Translations under genes and position numbers: made by a program
NCBI GenBank assembly: GCA_965660355.1
Contig: CBFHZN010000014.1
Location: 1-28,204 of the forward strand
DNA length: 28,204 bases
From: CAJXVY01 sp965660355
GTDB lineage: Bacteria > Actinomycetota > Actinomycetes > Actinomycetales > Microbacteriaceae
Direction: 5' to 3'
Shown: positions 8,836 to 15,323 of the stretch, one piece after another
How positions within the stretch are numbered: position 1 is the stretch's first letter
Layout: each line of letters opens with the position of its first letter
Notes under the pieces: model-generated
Databases searched by the model: none
What the model was told of the DNA's origin: nothing
The model's input: the letters and a program-made list of their open reading frames with translations, nothing else

Positions 8836-8855
8836 TTATGCACAAGTTATCCACA
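8836..8855 (+). promoter_or_regulatory. Tandem DnaA box pair, 11-bp step, next to the dnaA stop
   Basis: TTATGCACA (8836-8844) and TTATCCACA (8847-8855) are direct repeats whose starts are exactly 11 bp apart, so both would sit on one face of the helix. The same paired design recurs before dnaA (10282/10293) and before dnaB (24765/24776/24787). Confidence 0.88.
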
Positions 8856-8869
8856 GAAAATCTGAATAA

Positions 8870-10261
8870 CTACTTAGGGGCTTTTTCAACCTTGTCGATG
8901 ATTTCTGATACTTGGTTATAGATGTATCTACGTTCGCGCATTAATTTACTTACCTTTTTAGTGGCATACATCACAGTGGTGTGATCCCTGTTTCCAAAGA
9001 TATGACCTATTTTTGGTAGAGAAAGATCTGTTTTTTCTCTGCAAATATGCATGGCTATTTGCCTCGCAAGAGCAACTGCCTGCTGTCTTCCGGATCCAAA
9101 GATGTCATCAACGCTGATTTTGTAGTAATCCGCTGTTGCATTGATTACTGCTATGGGGTCAACCGTGTGATCTATACCTAATGGAACTACGTCTTTCAAA
9201 ACGGTCTGCACTAGGTCTATGTCAATTACAGACTTGTTCAGGTTCGCATACGCAGTGACACGAATCAGTGTTCCTTCTAATTCCCTAATGTTTGAAGACA
9301 CTCTGGCTGCCATAAATTCAATGACTTCGTCTGAGATTTCAAAGTTTTCATTTTGAGCTTTTTTGCGCAGAATAGCGACCCTGGTTTCAAACTCAGGAGC
9401 TTGAATGTCTGTCAGTAGACCCCATTCAAACCTGGAGAGCATTCTTTCTTCAAACCCCGTTAGTTGTTTCGGTGGAACATCAGAGGTGATAACCACCTGT
9501 TTGTTGTGGTCGTGAAGAGTGTTGAATGTGTGGAAGAAGGCTTCCTGGGTTTGATCTTTCCCCTGTAGAAACTGAATATCGTCAATCAACAATATGTCCA
9601 CGTCTCGGTAATGAGCCTGGAATTCACTGGTTTGGTTGTTTTGAATGGCGTTAATAAAGCTATTGGTGAATTCTTCACTGGATACATACTGAACTTTCAC
9701 CCTTGGATACAGATGTTTTGCGTAATGCCCAATTGCGTGTAGCAGGTGAGTTTTTCCCAAGCCACTCGCACCATAAATAAACAACGGGTTATACGCCTGA
9801 GCGGGTGCTTCAGCAACAGCAAAAGATGCGGCGTGAGCAAACCTGTTACTACCTCCGGTAACGAAGTTTTCAAAACTGTATTTGGGATTCAACCCAAGAA
9901 CATCTGAAGTCTCAACAGGCCCAGTCGCTGGATCGGGTTGATCGATTCTTTCCACAATCCAACCCGGTTCAGAATCCTCTTTTTCGGCAACCTCAATGTT
10001 TGGGTTTATGACAACCGCGAAGGTTGAAGGACCACCGAATTCAGAAATTTCTCTCATTGCATCTTGAATCGGTTCATTAAGTCGGGATTCGATCATTGAG
10101 CGGGTGAGATCGTTGGGGACCTCCAGGTAAAGGGTTTCACCGAGAATTCCTTTTGGCTCGGCAAGGCTAATAAAGCCAATCATTTGAGGTGTGATGCGGC
10201 TGTCAGATGAGAGCGTGGTAACTAGTGAGTCCCATATTGAACGCACTTGTTCGTCACTCAT
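8870..10261 (-). CDS. dnaA: Chromosomal replication initiator protein DnaA
   Basis: DnaA binds the boxes in oriC, forms an ATP-dependent filament and melts the origin. I choose the ATG at 10259-10261 (463 residues), with GGGGAA five to six bases upstream, because MSDEQVRSIWDSLV is the family's domain I opening. The frame stays open 69 codons further upstream, but that stretch encodes DnaA boxes, not protein-like sequence. Domain III has Walker A GASGLGKT (164-171, Lys170), Walker B ILLIDDIQFL and the arginine-rich sensor region. Domain IV ends with the DNA-binding signature GNRDHTTVMYA. Domain II is short, giving a protein somewhat smaller than the approximately 500 residues of many actinobacterial DnaAs. 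Confidence 0.97.
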   Translation of the reverse strand: MSDEQVRSIWDSLVTTLSSDSRITPQMIGFISLAEPKGILGETLYLEVPNDLTRSMIESRLNEPIQDAMREISEFGGPSTFAVVINPNIEVAEKEDSEPGWIVERIDQPDPATGPVETSDVLGLNPKYSFENFVTGGSNRFAHAASFAVAEAPAQAYNPLFIYGASGLGKTHLLHAIGHYAKHLYPRVKVQYVSSEEFTNSFINAIQNNQTSEFQAHYRDVDILLIDDIQFLQGKDQTQEAFFHTFNTLHDHNKQVVITSDVPPKQLTGFEERMLSRFEWGLLTDIQAPEFETRVAILRKKAQNENFEISDEVIEFMAARVSSNIRELEGTLIRVTAYANLNKSVIDIDLVQTVLKDVVPLGIDHTVDPIAVINATADYYKISVDDIFGSGRQQAVALARQIAMHICREKTDLSLPKIGHIFGNRDHTTVMYATKKVSKLMRERRYIYNQVSEIIDKVEKAPK

Positions 10262-10281
10262 TAATTCCCCGTCGTCTTTAG

Positions 10282-10361
10282 TTATCCACAGGTTATACAC
10301 ATATCTTGTGCTTGTGTATAAATCAAGATTACTTGTGGATAAGTTGCTTGAGTTATCCCCA
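10282..10361. promoter_or_regulatory. DnaA-box cluster upstream of dnaA (five boxes)
   Basis: Boxes: TTATCCACA 10282-10290 (+), TTATACACA 10293-10301 (+), TTATACACA 10313-10321 (-), TTATCCACA 10334-10342 (-) and TTATCCCCA 10353-10361 (+, one mismatch). The first pair steps by exactly 11 bp. The cluster begins about 20 bp upstream of the dnaA start and overlaps its probable promoter, which fits autorepression by DnaA. It may also be part of a bipartite origin together with 8524-8869. Confidence 0.85.
10298..10326 (-). promoter_or_regulatory. Candidate dnaA promoter inside the DnaA-box cluster
   Basis: On the minus strand TTGATT (10321-10326) lies 17 bp from TATGTG (10298-10303). The -10 match is only moderate. 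Both elements touch or overlap DnaA boxes (10293-10301 and 10313-10321), so DnaA binding would block it. The spacing is ideal, but the assignment is tentative. Confidence 0.35.
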
Positions 10362-10473
10362 AGCTCTGAGACATTCAACAGCATTAAGCTGCAATTAATC
10401 AAATTATTTGTCGTGTCTTTCAAGTGCTTATTAAGGGTTTCGTGGTAGTGAATTTCGATCATCGACAAAATGA

Positions 10474-10503
10474 TTGACTTATCTTCAGTGTTTGGCGTAT
10501 GTT
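10474..10503 (+). promoter_or_regulatory. Promoter of the rpmH operon
   Basis: TTGACT (10474-10479) and TATGTT (10498-10503) are 18 bp apart, predicting a start near 10510 and a leader of about 40 nt before rpmH. It is well placed to drive the whole rpmH-to-parB run. Confidence 0.6.
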
Positions 10504-10549
10504 TAAGCGGTTGTTTTTAATCACAACAAGTTTTTAGTAAGGAACAAAA

Positions 10550-10687
10550 TTGACGAAGCGAACCTTTCAACCTAATAACCGCAAGCGTGCGAAGAACCAC
10601 GGTTTCAGGGCAAGAATGCGCACTCGTGCCGGACGAGCAATCTTGGGCGCTCGTCGTCGTAAAGGGCGCACCGAGCTCAGCGCCTAA
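10550..10687 (+). CDS. rpmH: 50S ribosomal protein L34 (bL34)
   Basis: This 45-residue, very basic protein starts MTKRTFQPNNRKRAKNHGF and continues through ARMRTRAGRAI, the near-invariant L34 sequence. L34 is a late component of the large ribosomal subunit. The start is TTG (10550-10552), with AAGGAA about five bases upstream; no ATG is available without losing the conserved MTKRTFQP opening. It is the first gene of a run into rnpA (7-bp gap), the classical rpmH-rnpA arrangement on the far side of dnaA. The gene is very short and easily missed. Confidence 0.98.
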   Translation: MTKRTFQPNNRKRAKNHGFRARMRTRAGRAILGARRRKGRTELSA

Positions 10688-10694
10688 ATAAAAA

Positions 10695-11033
10695 ATGATT
10701 CCTCGCGCTAACAGACTGCGCGATTCCAAAGAGTTTCGCCAGATTTCTCGATCTGGCCGAAAATTTAGAACACCCTCTGTCGTTATATCTGCCATCAAGG
10801 CTTCCCACGACGTCGATCGCTACGGTTTTGTTGTTCCAAAAAGGGTGGGTAACGCAGTTCAGAGAAACCTCGCTAAAAGAAGATTGCGTGCAGTCTGTTA
10901 TGAATTAATTGGAAATCCGCAGGGCTTGGATGTCGTGCTTAGGGCAGAAAAACCAATACTTGATTTGAGTTTTGATGAACTAAGAGCTGTAGTGGTAGAT
11001 GCGGTTACCACGCTGGGGAGCAAGATCAAGTGA
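10695..11033 (+). CDS. rnpA: Ribonuclease P protein component
   Basis: RnpA binds the catalytic RNA of RNase P and assists 5' maturation of tRNAs. It has 112 residues, the normal length. The N-terminus MIPRANRLRDSKEFRQISRSG contains the family's LR-x-x-x-FR pattern, and the RNA-binding signature appears as NAVQRNLAKRRLR, where the usual second basic residue of RN[RK] is Leu. Its TGA overlaps the GTG of yidD by 4 nt (GTGA), so translation is coupled. The RNA partner (rnpB) is not in this window. Confidence 0.96.
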   Translation: MIPRANRLRDSKEFRQISRSGRKFRTPSVVISAIKASHDVDRYGFVVPKRVGNAVQRNLAKRRLRAVCYELIGNPQGLDVVLRAEKPILDLSFDELRAVVVDAVTTLGSKIK

Positions 11034-11329
11034 TTACCATCAAAACTCTGCTACTGATTCCTAGGAATCTGGTTGTTGCATTCTTACTGGTCTATCGCAA
11101 ACTCATCAGTCCCCTATATGGTGATGTTTGTAGGTATTACCCATCCTGTTCCGCTTATGCTTTAGGTAGTTTCCAGCAGCTAGGAGTGATTCGAGGGTTC
11201 CCAATCTCTGGTTGGAGAGTGCTTCGTTGCAACCCCTGGTCTGAGGGTGGGATAGATGATTTCAAGATAGGTCCAGATTGGATTCAGGTAACTGAACTAG
11301 GATTTGTCATTCCGAGGAAAAAAGGATAG
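11030..11329 (+). CDS. yidD: Membrane protein insertion efficiency factor YidD
   Basis: This 99-residue protein of the UPF0161 family carries the diagnostic CRYYPSCSAYAL motif and WRVLRCNPWSEGG with its conserved cysteines. The N-terminal amphipathic segment, LLLIPRNLVVAFLLVYRKLISPLYG, is expected to lie along the inner face of the membrane. YidD family members sit between rnpA and yidC and assist YidC-dependent insertion. The start is GTG, overlapping the rnpA stop. Confidence 0.96.
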   Translation: MITIKTLLLIPRNLVVAFLLVYRKLISPLYGDVCRYYPSCSAYALGSFQQLGVIRGFPISGWRVLRCNPWSEGGIDDFKIGPDWIQVTELGFVIPRKKG

Positions 11330-11332
11330 ACG

Positions 11333-12283
11333 ATGCCAGATTTACTATGGCCGATTAAGTGGGTTATTGAACTCATTCTCGTTACTTTCCATAACATATG
11401 GACTTTTATCGGGTTTGGTCCTGATTCTGGTCTGACATGGGTGCTAACGGTAATAGGCCTGGTGTTGGTGGTTAGAGCTGCTTTGATTCCTGTTTTTGTG
11501 AGACAGATTAAAAGTCAGCGCAACATGATGCTGGTTCAGCCTGAATTGAAAAAGCTTCAGAATAAATACAAAGGTAAAACGGATCGAGACTCCAGGGAAA
11601 AATTTGCTAGGGAGCAGATGGACCTCTACAAAAGAACCGGTTCCAATCCGCTTAGTTCTTGCTTGCCACTTTTGTTGCAGATGCCAATCTTCATGGGCCT
11701 ATTCTTTGTTATCAACGATGCCCAAAACAACAGGGGTGGAGTTGGCCTTCTCAATGCAGATCTAGCCGAATCTTTCCGAGAAGCATCGTTTTTATCGGCA
11801 AAGCTGTCAGCCACTTTCATAAGTACCTTTGACGAGTCATTTGAGGGCGAATCTGTTTGGGCTGTGAGAATTTTGGCTGCTGTGATGGTGGTGCTGATGA
11901 GCGCATCTCAGTTCATCACCCAGAAGCAGATCATGGCTAAAAACCAGAATCCTGACACTCAGAACAGCCAGTTCATGCAGACCCAGAAGATTTTGCTTTA
12001 TGTTCTTCCATTCGTGTTTTTGATCTCAGGAGTTAGCTTCCCACTCGCTTTGGTTACCTATTGGTTGTCATCAAATATTTGGACCATGGGTCAGCAATTT
12101 ATTGTTATTCGAAGCATGCCAACCCCAGGATCCATCGCCTATAAAGAGCGTCAAGATCGGCTTGCCAAGAAGGGCAAGTTGAAAATTGAAGAGGGAACTA
12201 CTGAGGAAGAAGCTGAGCCTGAAAAACCCGTAGGCCAGCGTCCTCAGCCGAAAAAGAAGCCTAAAAGAAAGAAGAAAAAATAA
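11333..12283 (+). CDS. yidC: Membrane protein insertase YidC
   Basis: YidC/Oxa1 inserts membrane proteins with or without the Sec translocon. It has 316 residues, without the large periplasmic domain of Gram-negative YidC, as expected for Actinobacteria. The first core helix (about 34-56) carries the groove arginine Arg48 in VVRAALIPVFVRQIKSQR. The cytoplasmic coiled-coil hairpin follows (about 60-100, QPELKKLQNKYKGK). Further helices lie at about 107-125 (PLLLQMPIFMGLFFV), 180-197 and 220-255. The C-terminal tail is strongly basic (KKKPKRKKKK), typical of forms that contact the ribosome directly. The stop shares one base with the next start (TAATG). Confidence 0.97.
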   Translation: MPDLLWPIKWVIELILVTFHNIWTFIGFGPDSGLTWVLTVIGLVLVVRAALIPVFVRQIKSQRNMMLVQPELKKLQNKYKGKTDRDSREKFAREQMDLYKRTGSNPLSSCLPLLLQMPIFMGLFFVINDAQNNRGGVGLLNADLAESFREASFLSAKLSATFISTFDESFEGESVWAVRILAAVMVVLMSASQFITQKQIMAKNQNPDTQNSQFMQTQKILLYVLPFVFLISGVSFPLALVTYWLSSNIWTMGQQFIVIRSMPTPGSIAYKERQDRLAKKGKLKIEEGTTEEEAEPEKPVGQRPQPKKKPKRKKKK

Positions 12284-12744
12284 TGGTTGAAATGGAGCAA
12301 GAGGGCGAGCACGCCGCTGATTTCTTGGAAGAGTTTTTAGACATAGCTGATATCGATGGAGATTTAGATATCGGTGTTTCAAACGAGAGGCCGCTGGTTT
12401 CAATTACCTCAGAGCTAGCTAGTTCTAATCTAAGACTGCTTTCAGATCCAGAAACAGTCACCGCTTTGCAAGAGGTGACGAGACTGGCTGTGCAAGCTAA
12501 GACCTCTGAACTCTCAAGGGTAATTTTGGACATCAGTGGTTCGAGAAAAAAGCGTGAAGAAGAGCTTGAGTTTTTGGTTGAGAAAACCCTGCAGAAGATT
12601 GAAGAAACAGGAAAAGACCAGCACCTTGAGCCGATGACCTCCTATGAGCGCAAGATTGTTCATGACCTGGTTGCTGAAGCTGGTTACACTTCCGAGTCTG
12701 AGGGTCAGGGCAGGGACCGACACATAGTCGTCAAAAACGGCTAA
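12283..12744 (+). CDS. khpB: RNA-binding protein KhpB/Jag (KH-R3H)
   Basis: This 153-residue protein has a KH-II type domain (about 45-92; DPETVTALQEVTRLAVQAKT followed by VILDISGSRKKREEELEFL) and a C-terminal R3H domain (about 100-151; PMTSYERKIVHDLVAEAG and a late RDRHIVV). The N-terminal Jag-N domain of Firmicutes is absent and is replaced by an acidic stretch (residues 3-29), as usual in Actinobacteria. Family members bind small RNAs and mRNAs with KhpA. The gene lies between yidC and rsmG with a one-base overlap upstream and no gap downstream. Confidence 0.92.
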   Translation: MVEMEQEGEHAADFLEEFLDIADIDGDLDIGVSNERPLVSITSELASSNLRLLSDPETVTALQEVTRLAVQAKTSELSRVILDISGSRKKREEELEFLVEKTLQKIEETGKDQHLEPMTSYERKIVHDLVAEAGYTSESEGQGRDRHIVVKNG

Positions 12745-13392
12745 TTGTTTCACGTGAAACATTTTCAAATCGAAGAGGTTCCGGAATCAGCAAAGACGAT
12801 CTTTGGTGATGGATATGAAACAGCTGTTAGATACGCGGATGCACTAGCCAGGGATTCAGAGAAACTCGGTCTTTTGGGGCCTCGGGAACTAGACAAACTT
12901 TGGTCAAGACATGTCTTGAACTCCGCAGTTGTCTCAGAGCGCATATCCTCTGGACAGAAAGTTGCAGACATTGGATCTGGTGCTGGCCTCCCTGGAATAC
13001 CAGTGGCAATTGCGAAACCGGATTGCCAGATGACATTGGTTGAACCAATGGAGAGAAGAAGTGATTGGCTCAAAGAAGTGACCAAAGAGCTTGGCTTAGA
13101 TAACGTCAGGGTCTTTAGGGCAAGAGGTGAGGATCTCGATCCTCAATTTGATGTTGTTTTGGCCAGAGCAGTTGCTGCTCTTCCCAAGTTGATTCGTTTT
13201 GCTGTGCCAAGTGTTGTTTCTGGTGGTCGACTTTTAGCTTTAAAGGGCGCGAAAGCCGAAGAGGAAATCGAAGAAGCTAAGAAGTTAGCAAAAAAGTTCA
13301 AGTTGGATTCTTTTGAGGTAGTTTATGCGGGTGAGGATAAGCTTCAGGATCCAACCAAATTGGTAGAGGTAAAGGTAAGAAAAGTTGACTGA
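12745..13392 (+). CDS. rsmG: 16S rRNA (guanine-N7) methyltransferase RsmG
   Basis: RsmG (GidB) uses S-adenosylmethionine to methylate a G in the 530 loop of 16S rRNA. The 215-residue product has the SAM-binding motif VADIGSGAGLPGIPVAIA (about 73-90), followed by LVEPMERRSDWL and RARGEDL. The frame follows the khpB stop directly and starts with TTG at 12745. Its first codons coincide with a parS site and read MFHVKHF. Because of this, the exact start is uncertain: the GTG at 12754 inside parS is an alternative. Neither has a strong Shine-Dalgarno sequence, so coupling with khpB is likely. Confidence 0.94.
   Translation: MFHVKHFQIEEVPESAKTIFGDGYETAVRYADALARDSEKLGLLGPRELDKLWSRHVLNSAVVSERISSGQKVADIGSGAGLPGIPVAIAKPDCQMTLVEPMERRSDWLKEVTKELGLDNVRVFRARGEDLDPQFDVVLARAVAALPKLIRFAVPSVVSGGRLLALKGAKAEEEIEEAKKLAKKFKLDSFEVVYAGEDKLQDPTKLVEVKVRKVD
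12746..12761. promoter_or_regulatory. parS: parS site 1 (ParB/Noc-type centromere sequence)
   Basis: TGTTTCACGTGAAACA is a perfect 16-bp palindrome identical to the bacterial parS consensus. It lies inside codons 1-6 of rsmG, 776 bp before the second site and about 4 kb from oriC. ParB encoded downstream is the expected ligand and CTP-dependent clamp. Confidence 0.97.
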
Positions 13393-13555
13393 AAATCAGG
13401 CTGAGGAGACTTCGGTTACTAAACCGAGTGTTTATCCAGGACTTGGTTACCCAATGCATAGAGAGGTTGAGTCTCCAAACGAAACTGGTTGGAGAGGATC
13501 TGGAAAAGAAAACATAGAGCATGTTTCACGTGAAACATTGGACGAAAATGACTGA
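13385..13555 (+). CDS. Small ORF between rsmG and parA; displaced ParA N-terminal extension
   Basis: This 56-codon frame starts at TTG, overlaps the rsmG stop by 8 nt (TTGACTGA), and ends overlapping the ATG at 13548 of parA by 8 nt (ATGACTGA). It fills the gap exactly. It reads parS 2 as HVSRETLDEND. VSRET followed by acidic residues and a TPL[AG] motif is how the N-terminal extension of other actinobacterial ParA proteins reads across parS. Here the PPLAAEI part lies in the parA frame instead. A single +1 step at GAC-TGA would join them as LDEND-EQPPLAAEI. It may be a separate coupled peptide, a frameshifted 5' part of parA (natural or a sequencing error), or a site of programmed frameshifting. 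Upstream there is no recognisable domain; the sequence is polar and probably disordered. Confidence 0.55.
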   Translation: MTENQAEETSVTKPSVYPGLGYPMHREVESPNETGWRGSGKENIEHVSRETLDEND

Positions 13556-14423
13556 GCAACCCCCTCTAGCAGCAGAAATTGTTACCAATCAACAACGCCT
13601 AAAAAAGATTGAGGCAACAAGCCTTGAACATACTGGTTCCCCAAGGGTTTTCGCCGTTACAAATCAAAAAGGTGGGGTGGGTAAAACCACCAGTGCCGTG
13701 AACATTGCTGCAGCCCTCGCCTCCAAGGGCATGCGGGTTCTGGTGGTGGATTTAGACCCACAAGGTAACGCCTCAACAGCACTTGGAGTCGAACACCACG
13801 GTGATGTGGAGGGCACCTATGAGGCTCTGATTGGTTCTAAGCCGCTTAGCGAGCTTGTTCAGCAATCAACTTTCAATGACCACCTCTGGTGTCTGCCGGC
13901 AACTCTTAATCTTGCTGGTGCAGAAATCGAGATGGTTTCTATGCAGTCTCGTGAGTATCTTCTGAAAAATGCACTCAAGGAATATTTTGAATCCTCTAAT
14001 CCAGCCGTGGACTACGTATTTATTGACTCACCGCCGTCTTTGGGCCTGTTGACAATCAACTCTTTTGTGGCTGCGAGTGACGTTTTGCTTCCAATACAGT
14101 GCGAATATTACGCGCTTGAGGGCTTGAGTCAGCTGATGAATAACATCCAACGCATCAAGCAACACCTGAACCCAGAGCTTGAATTGTCAACAATTTTGCT
14201 AACCATGCACGATTCCAGAACAAATCTCAGCACACAGGTTGTCGACGAAGTAAAGAAGCATTTCCCCGAACAGACACTTTCAGCAATAATCCCCCGATCG
14301 GTGCGAATCTCCGAGGCTCCCAGCTATTCACAGACGATAATTTCTTATGATCCACAAAGCAGTGGTTCTATTGCTTATTTGGAAGCTGCACTAGAAATAG
14401 CGGCAAAGGGAAAGAAAGACTAA
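13521..14423 (+). CDS. parA: Chromosome partitioning ATPase ParA
   Basis: ParA is a deviant-Walker ATPase that binds DNA non-specifically and moves ParB-parS complexes, segregating the origin. Counted from the ATG at 13521 (300 residues), the deviant Walker A is KGGVGKTTS (50-58), followed by VLVVDLDPQGNAS and the VFIDSPPSLG Walker B region. The ATG at 13521 lies within parS 2 and gives MFHVKHW; the ATG at 13548 gives MTEQPPLAAEI (291 residues), with a nearby GGA and coupling to the small upstream ORF. I cannot decide between them, but the second fits family alignment better. The TAA directly abuts the parB ATG. Confidence 0.96.
   Translation: MFHVKHWTKMTEQPPLAAEIVTNQQRLKKIEATSLEHTGSPRVFAVTNQKGGVGKTTSAVNIAAALASKGMRVLVVDLDPQGNASTALGVEHHGDVEGTYEALIGSKPLSELVQQSTFNDHLWCLPATLNLAGAEIEMVSMQSREYLLKNALKEYFESSNPAVDYVFIDSPPSLGLLTINSFVAASDVLLPIQCEYYALEGLSQLMNNIQRIKQHLNPELELSTILLTMHDSRTNLSTQVVDEVKKHFPEQTLSAIIPRSVRISEAPSYSQTIISYDPQSSGSIAYLEAALEIAAKGKKD
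13522..13537. promoter_or_regulatory. parS: parS site 2 (ParB/Noc-type centromere sequence)
   Basis: This is a second perfect TGTTTCACGTGAAACA palindrome at the very start of parA. It overlaps both the 13521 start codon of parA and the end of the small upstream ORF, so ParB spreading from it could also affect parAB expression. Confidence 0.97.
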
Positions 14424-15323
14424 ATGGTTGAAAAAAGAGGCGGTCTAGGCAAAGGCATAGGAGCACTAATTCCTAACGGTGAGAAAGATGCCGTGGATAT
14501 CTTTTTCACTTCAGAGCAACAAACCAGCCTGTTACCCGTTCCTGGCGCGGCTTTTGCGAATATCCCAGTTGGGCAAATCCACCCCAACCCACAACAACCT
14601 AGAGACGTTTTTGAACCAGAGGCGTTTCAAGAGCTTGTCCACTCAGTCAAGGAATTCGGTGTCTTACAACCAATTGTTGTGAGACCAGACGGCGATAACT
14701 TCCAGCTAATCATGGGAGAAAGACGCTGGAGAGCATCAAAAGAGGCGGGGCTAACGGATATACCAGCAATTATCCGCGAGACCACCGATGAAAATATGCT
14801 TCGGGATGCCTTATTGGAAAATCTCCACCGAAGCGATCTGAACCCCTTGGAAGAAGCTGCTGCATATAAGCAACTACTAGAAGATTTTGGCATTACCCAA
14901 GAGCAATTAGCAGATCGTCTCGGCAGATCACGTCCGCAAATAACCAACACGCTGAGGCTTATGAGATTGCCAGTGGTTGTTCAAGAAAAGCTTGTTAGCG
15001 GTGTCCTGAGTTCGGGACATGCAAGAGCTTTGCTATCAATAGAAAGTGAAGCTCAAGTAATTGAACTGGCAGAAAAAGCTATCAAAAAAGGCCTAAGCGT
15101 CAGAGCTTTGGAAGAGCTGATTTCTGTCACCAAAGGCAAAAAACCAAAGGCCAGCGTCACTTCTGGAACTACCGGTGGAGCACTAACGGAGTTAGAGGAG
15201 CGCTTAGCGGAGAGATTGAGCACCTCGGTGTCCATAAAGCTCGGTAAAAAGCGGGGTCAGTTAGTTATCGATTTCGCTAACTTTGCAGATCTAAAACGAA
15301 TCATCGACGAGATTGATGGCTGA
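14424..15323 (+). CDS. parB: Chromosome partitioning protein ParB
   Basis: ParB binds parS, hydrolyses CTP and slides outward as a clamp to form the partition complex. The 299-residue protein begins VEKRGGLGKGIGALIP, the conserved N-terminal ParA-contact motif. The CTP-binding motifs are seen as GERRWRA (98-104) and ENLHRSDLNPLEEA (132-145). The helix-turn-helix lies at about 156-182 (ITQEQLADRLGRSRPQITNT), followed by SSGHARALLS. A basic, low-complexity linker leads to the C-terminal dimer domain (about 248-299). The final 23 nt overlap the convergent ligase-like gene. Confidence 0.97.
   Translation: MVEKRGGLGKGIGALIPNGEKDAVDIFFTSEQQTSLLPVPGAAFANIPVGQIHPNPQQPRDVFEPEAFQELVHSVKEFGVLQPIVVRPDGDNFQLIMGERRWRASKEAGLTDIPAIIRETTDENMLRDALLENLHRSDLNPLEEAAAYKQLLEDFGITQEQLADRLGRSRPQITNTLRLMRLPVVVQEKLVSGVLSSGHARALLSIESEAQVIELAEKAIKKGLSVRALEELISVTKGKKPKASVTSGTTGGALTELEERLAERLSTSVSIKLGKKRGQLVIDFANFADLKRIIDEIDG

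Larger units (their letters stand above)
8524..8869. other. oriC: Chromosomal replication origin (oriC), dnaA-dnaN intergenic region
   Basis: These 346 bp between the dnaA stop and dnaN start contain no plausible gene. They hold five good DnaA boxes: four perfect TTATCCACA (8670-8678, 8748-8756 and 8767-8775 on the minus strand; 8847-8855 on the plus strand) and one TTATGCACA (8836-8844, plus). A strongly AT-rich segment lies at 8619-8656. Boxes near dnaN and near dnaA point toward each other. Weaker look-alikes, TTTTACACA (8599-8607) and TTTTCACAA (about 8784-8792), are not counted. The box consensus is the AT-leaning TTATCCACA rather than the TTGTCCACA common in high-GC actinobacteria. The dnaN promoter must also lie here, but I could not single out a convincing one. 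Confidence 0.93.
10262..10549. other. dnaA-rpmH intergenic region with divergent promoters
   Basis: These 288 bp separate the divergent dnaA and rpmH genes. They contain a cluster of five DnaA boxes near dnaA and promoter-like sequences for both genes, described separately. An open frame continuing dnaA upstream runs through most of it, but I do not regard it as coding. The part from about 10365 to 10470 holds no motif that I can name. Confidence 0.75.

Noticed and set aside
10262..10468. A 69-codon N-terminal extension of dnaA
   Set aside because: It is encoded by the DnaA-box cluster and promoter region, lacks family similarity, and a good ribosome site precedes the internal ATG at 10261.
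10517..10798. A 93-codon minus-strand frame over rpmH and the start of rnpA
   Set aside because: It is antisense to two certain genes and has no protein-like features.
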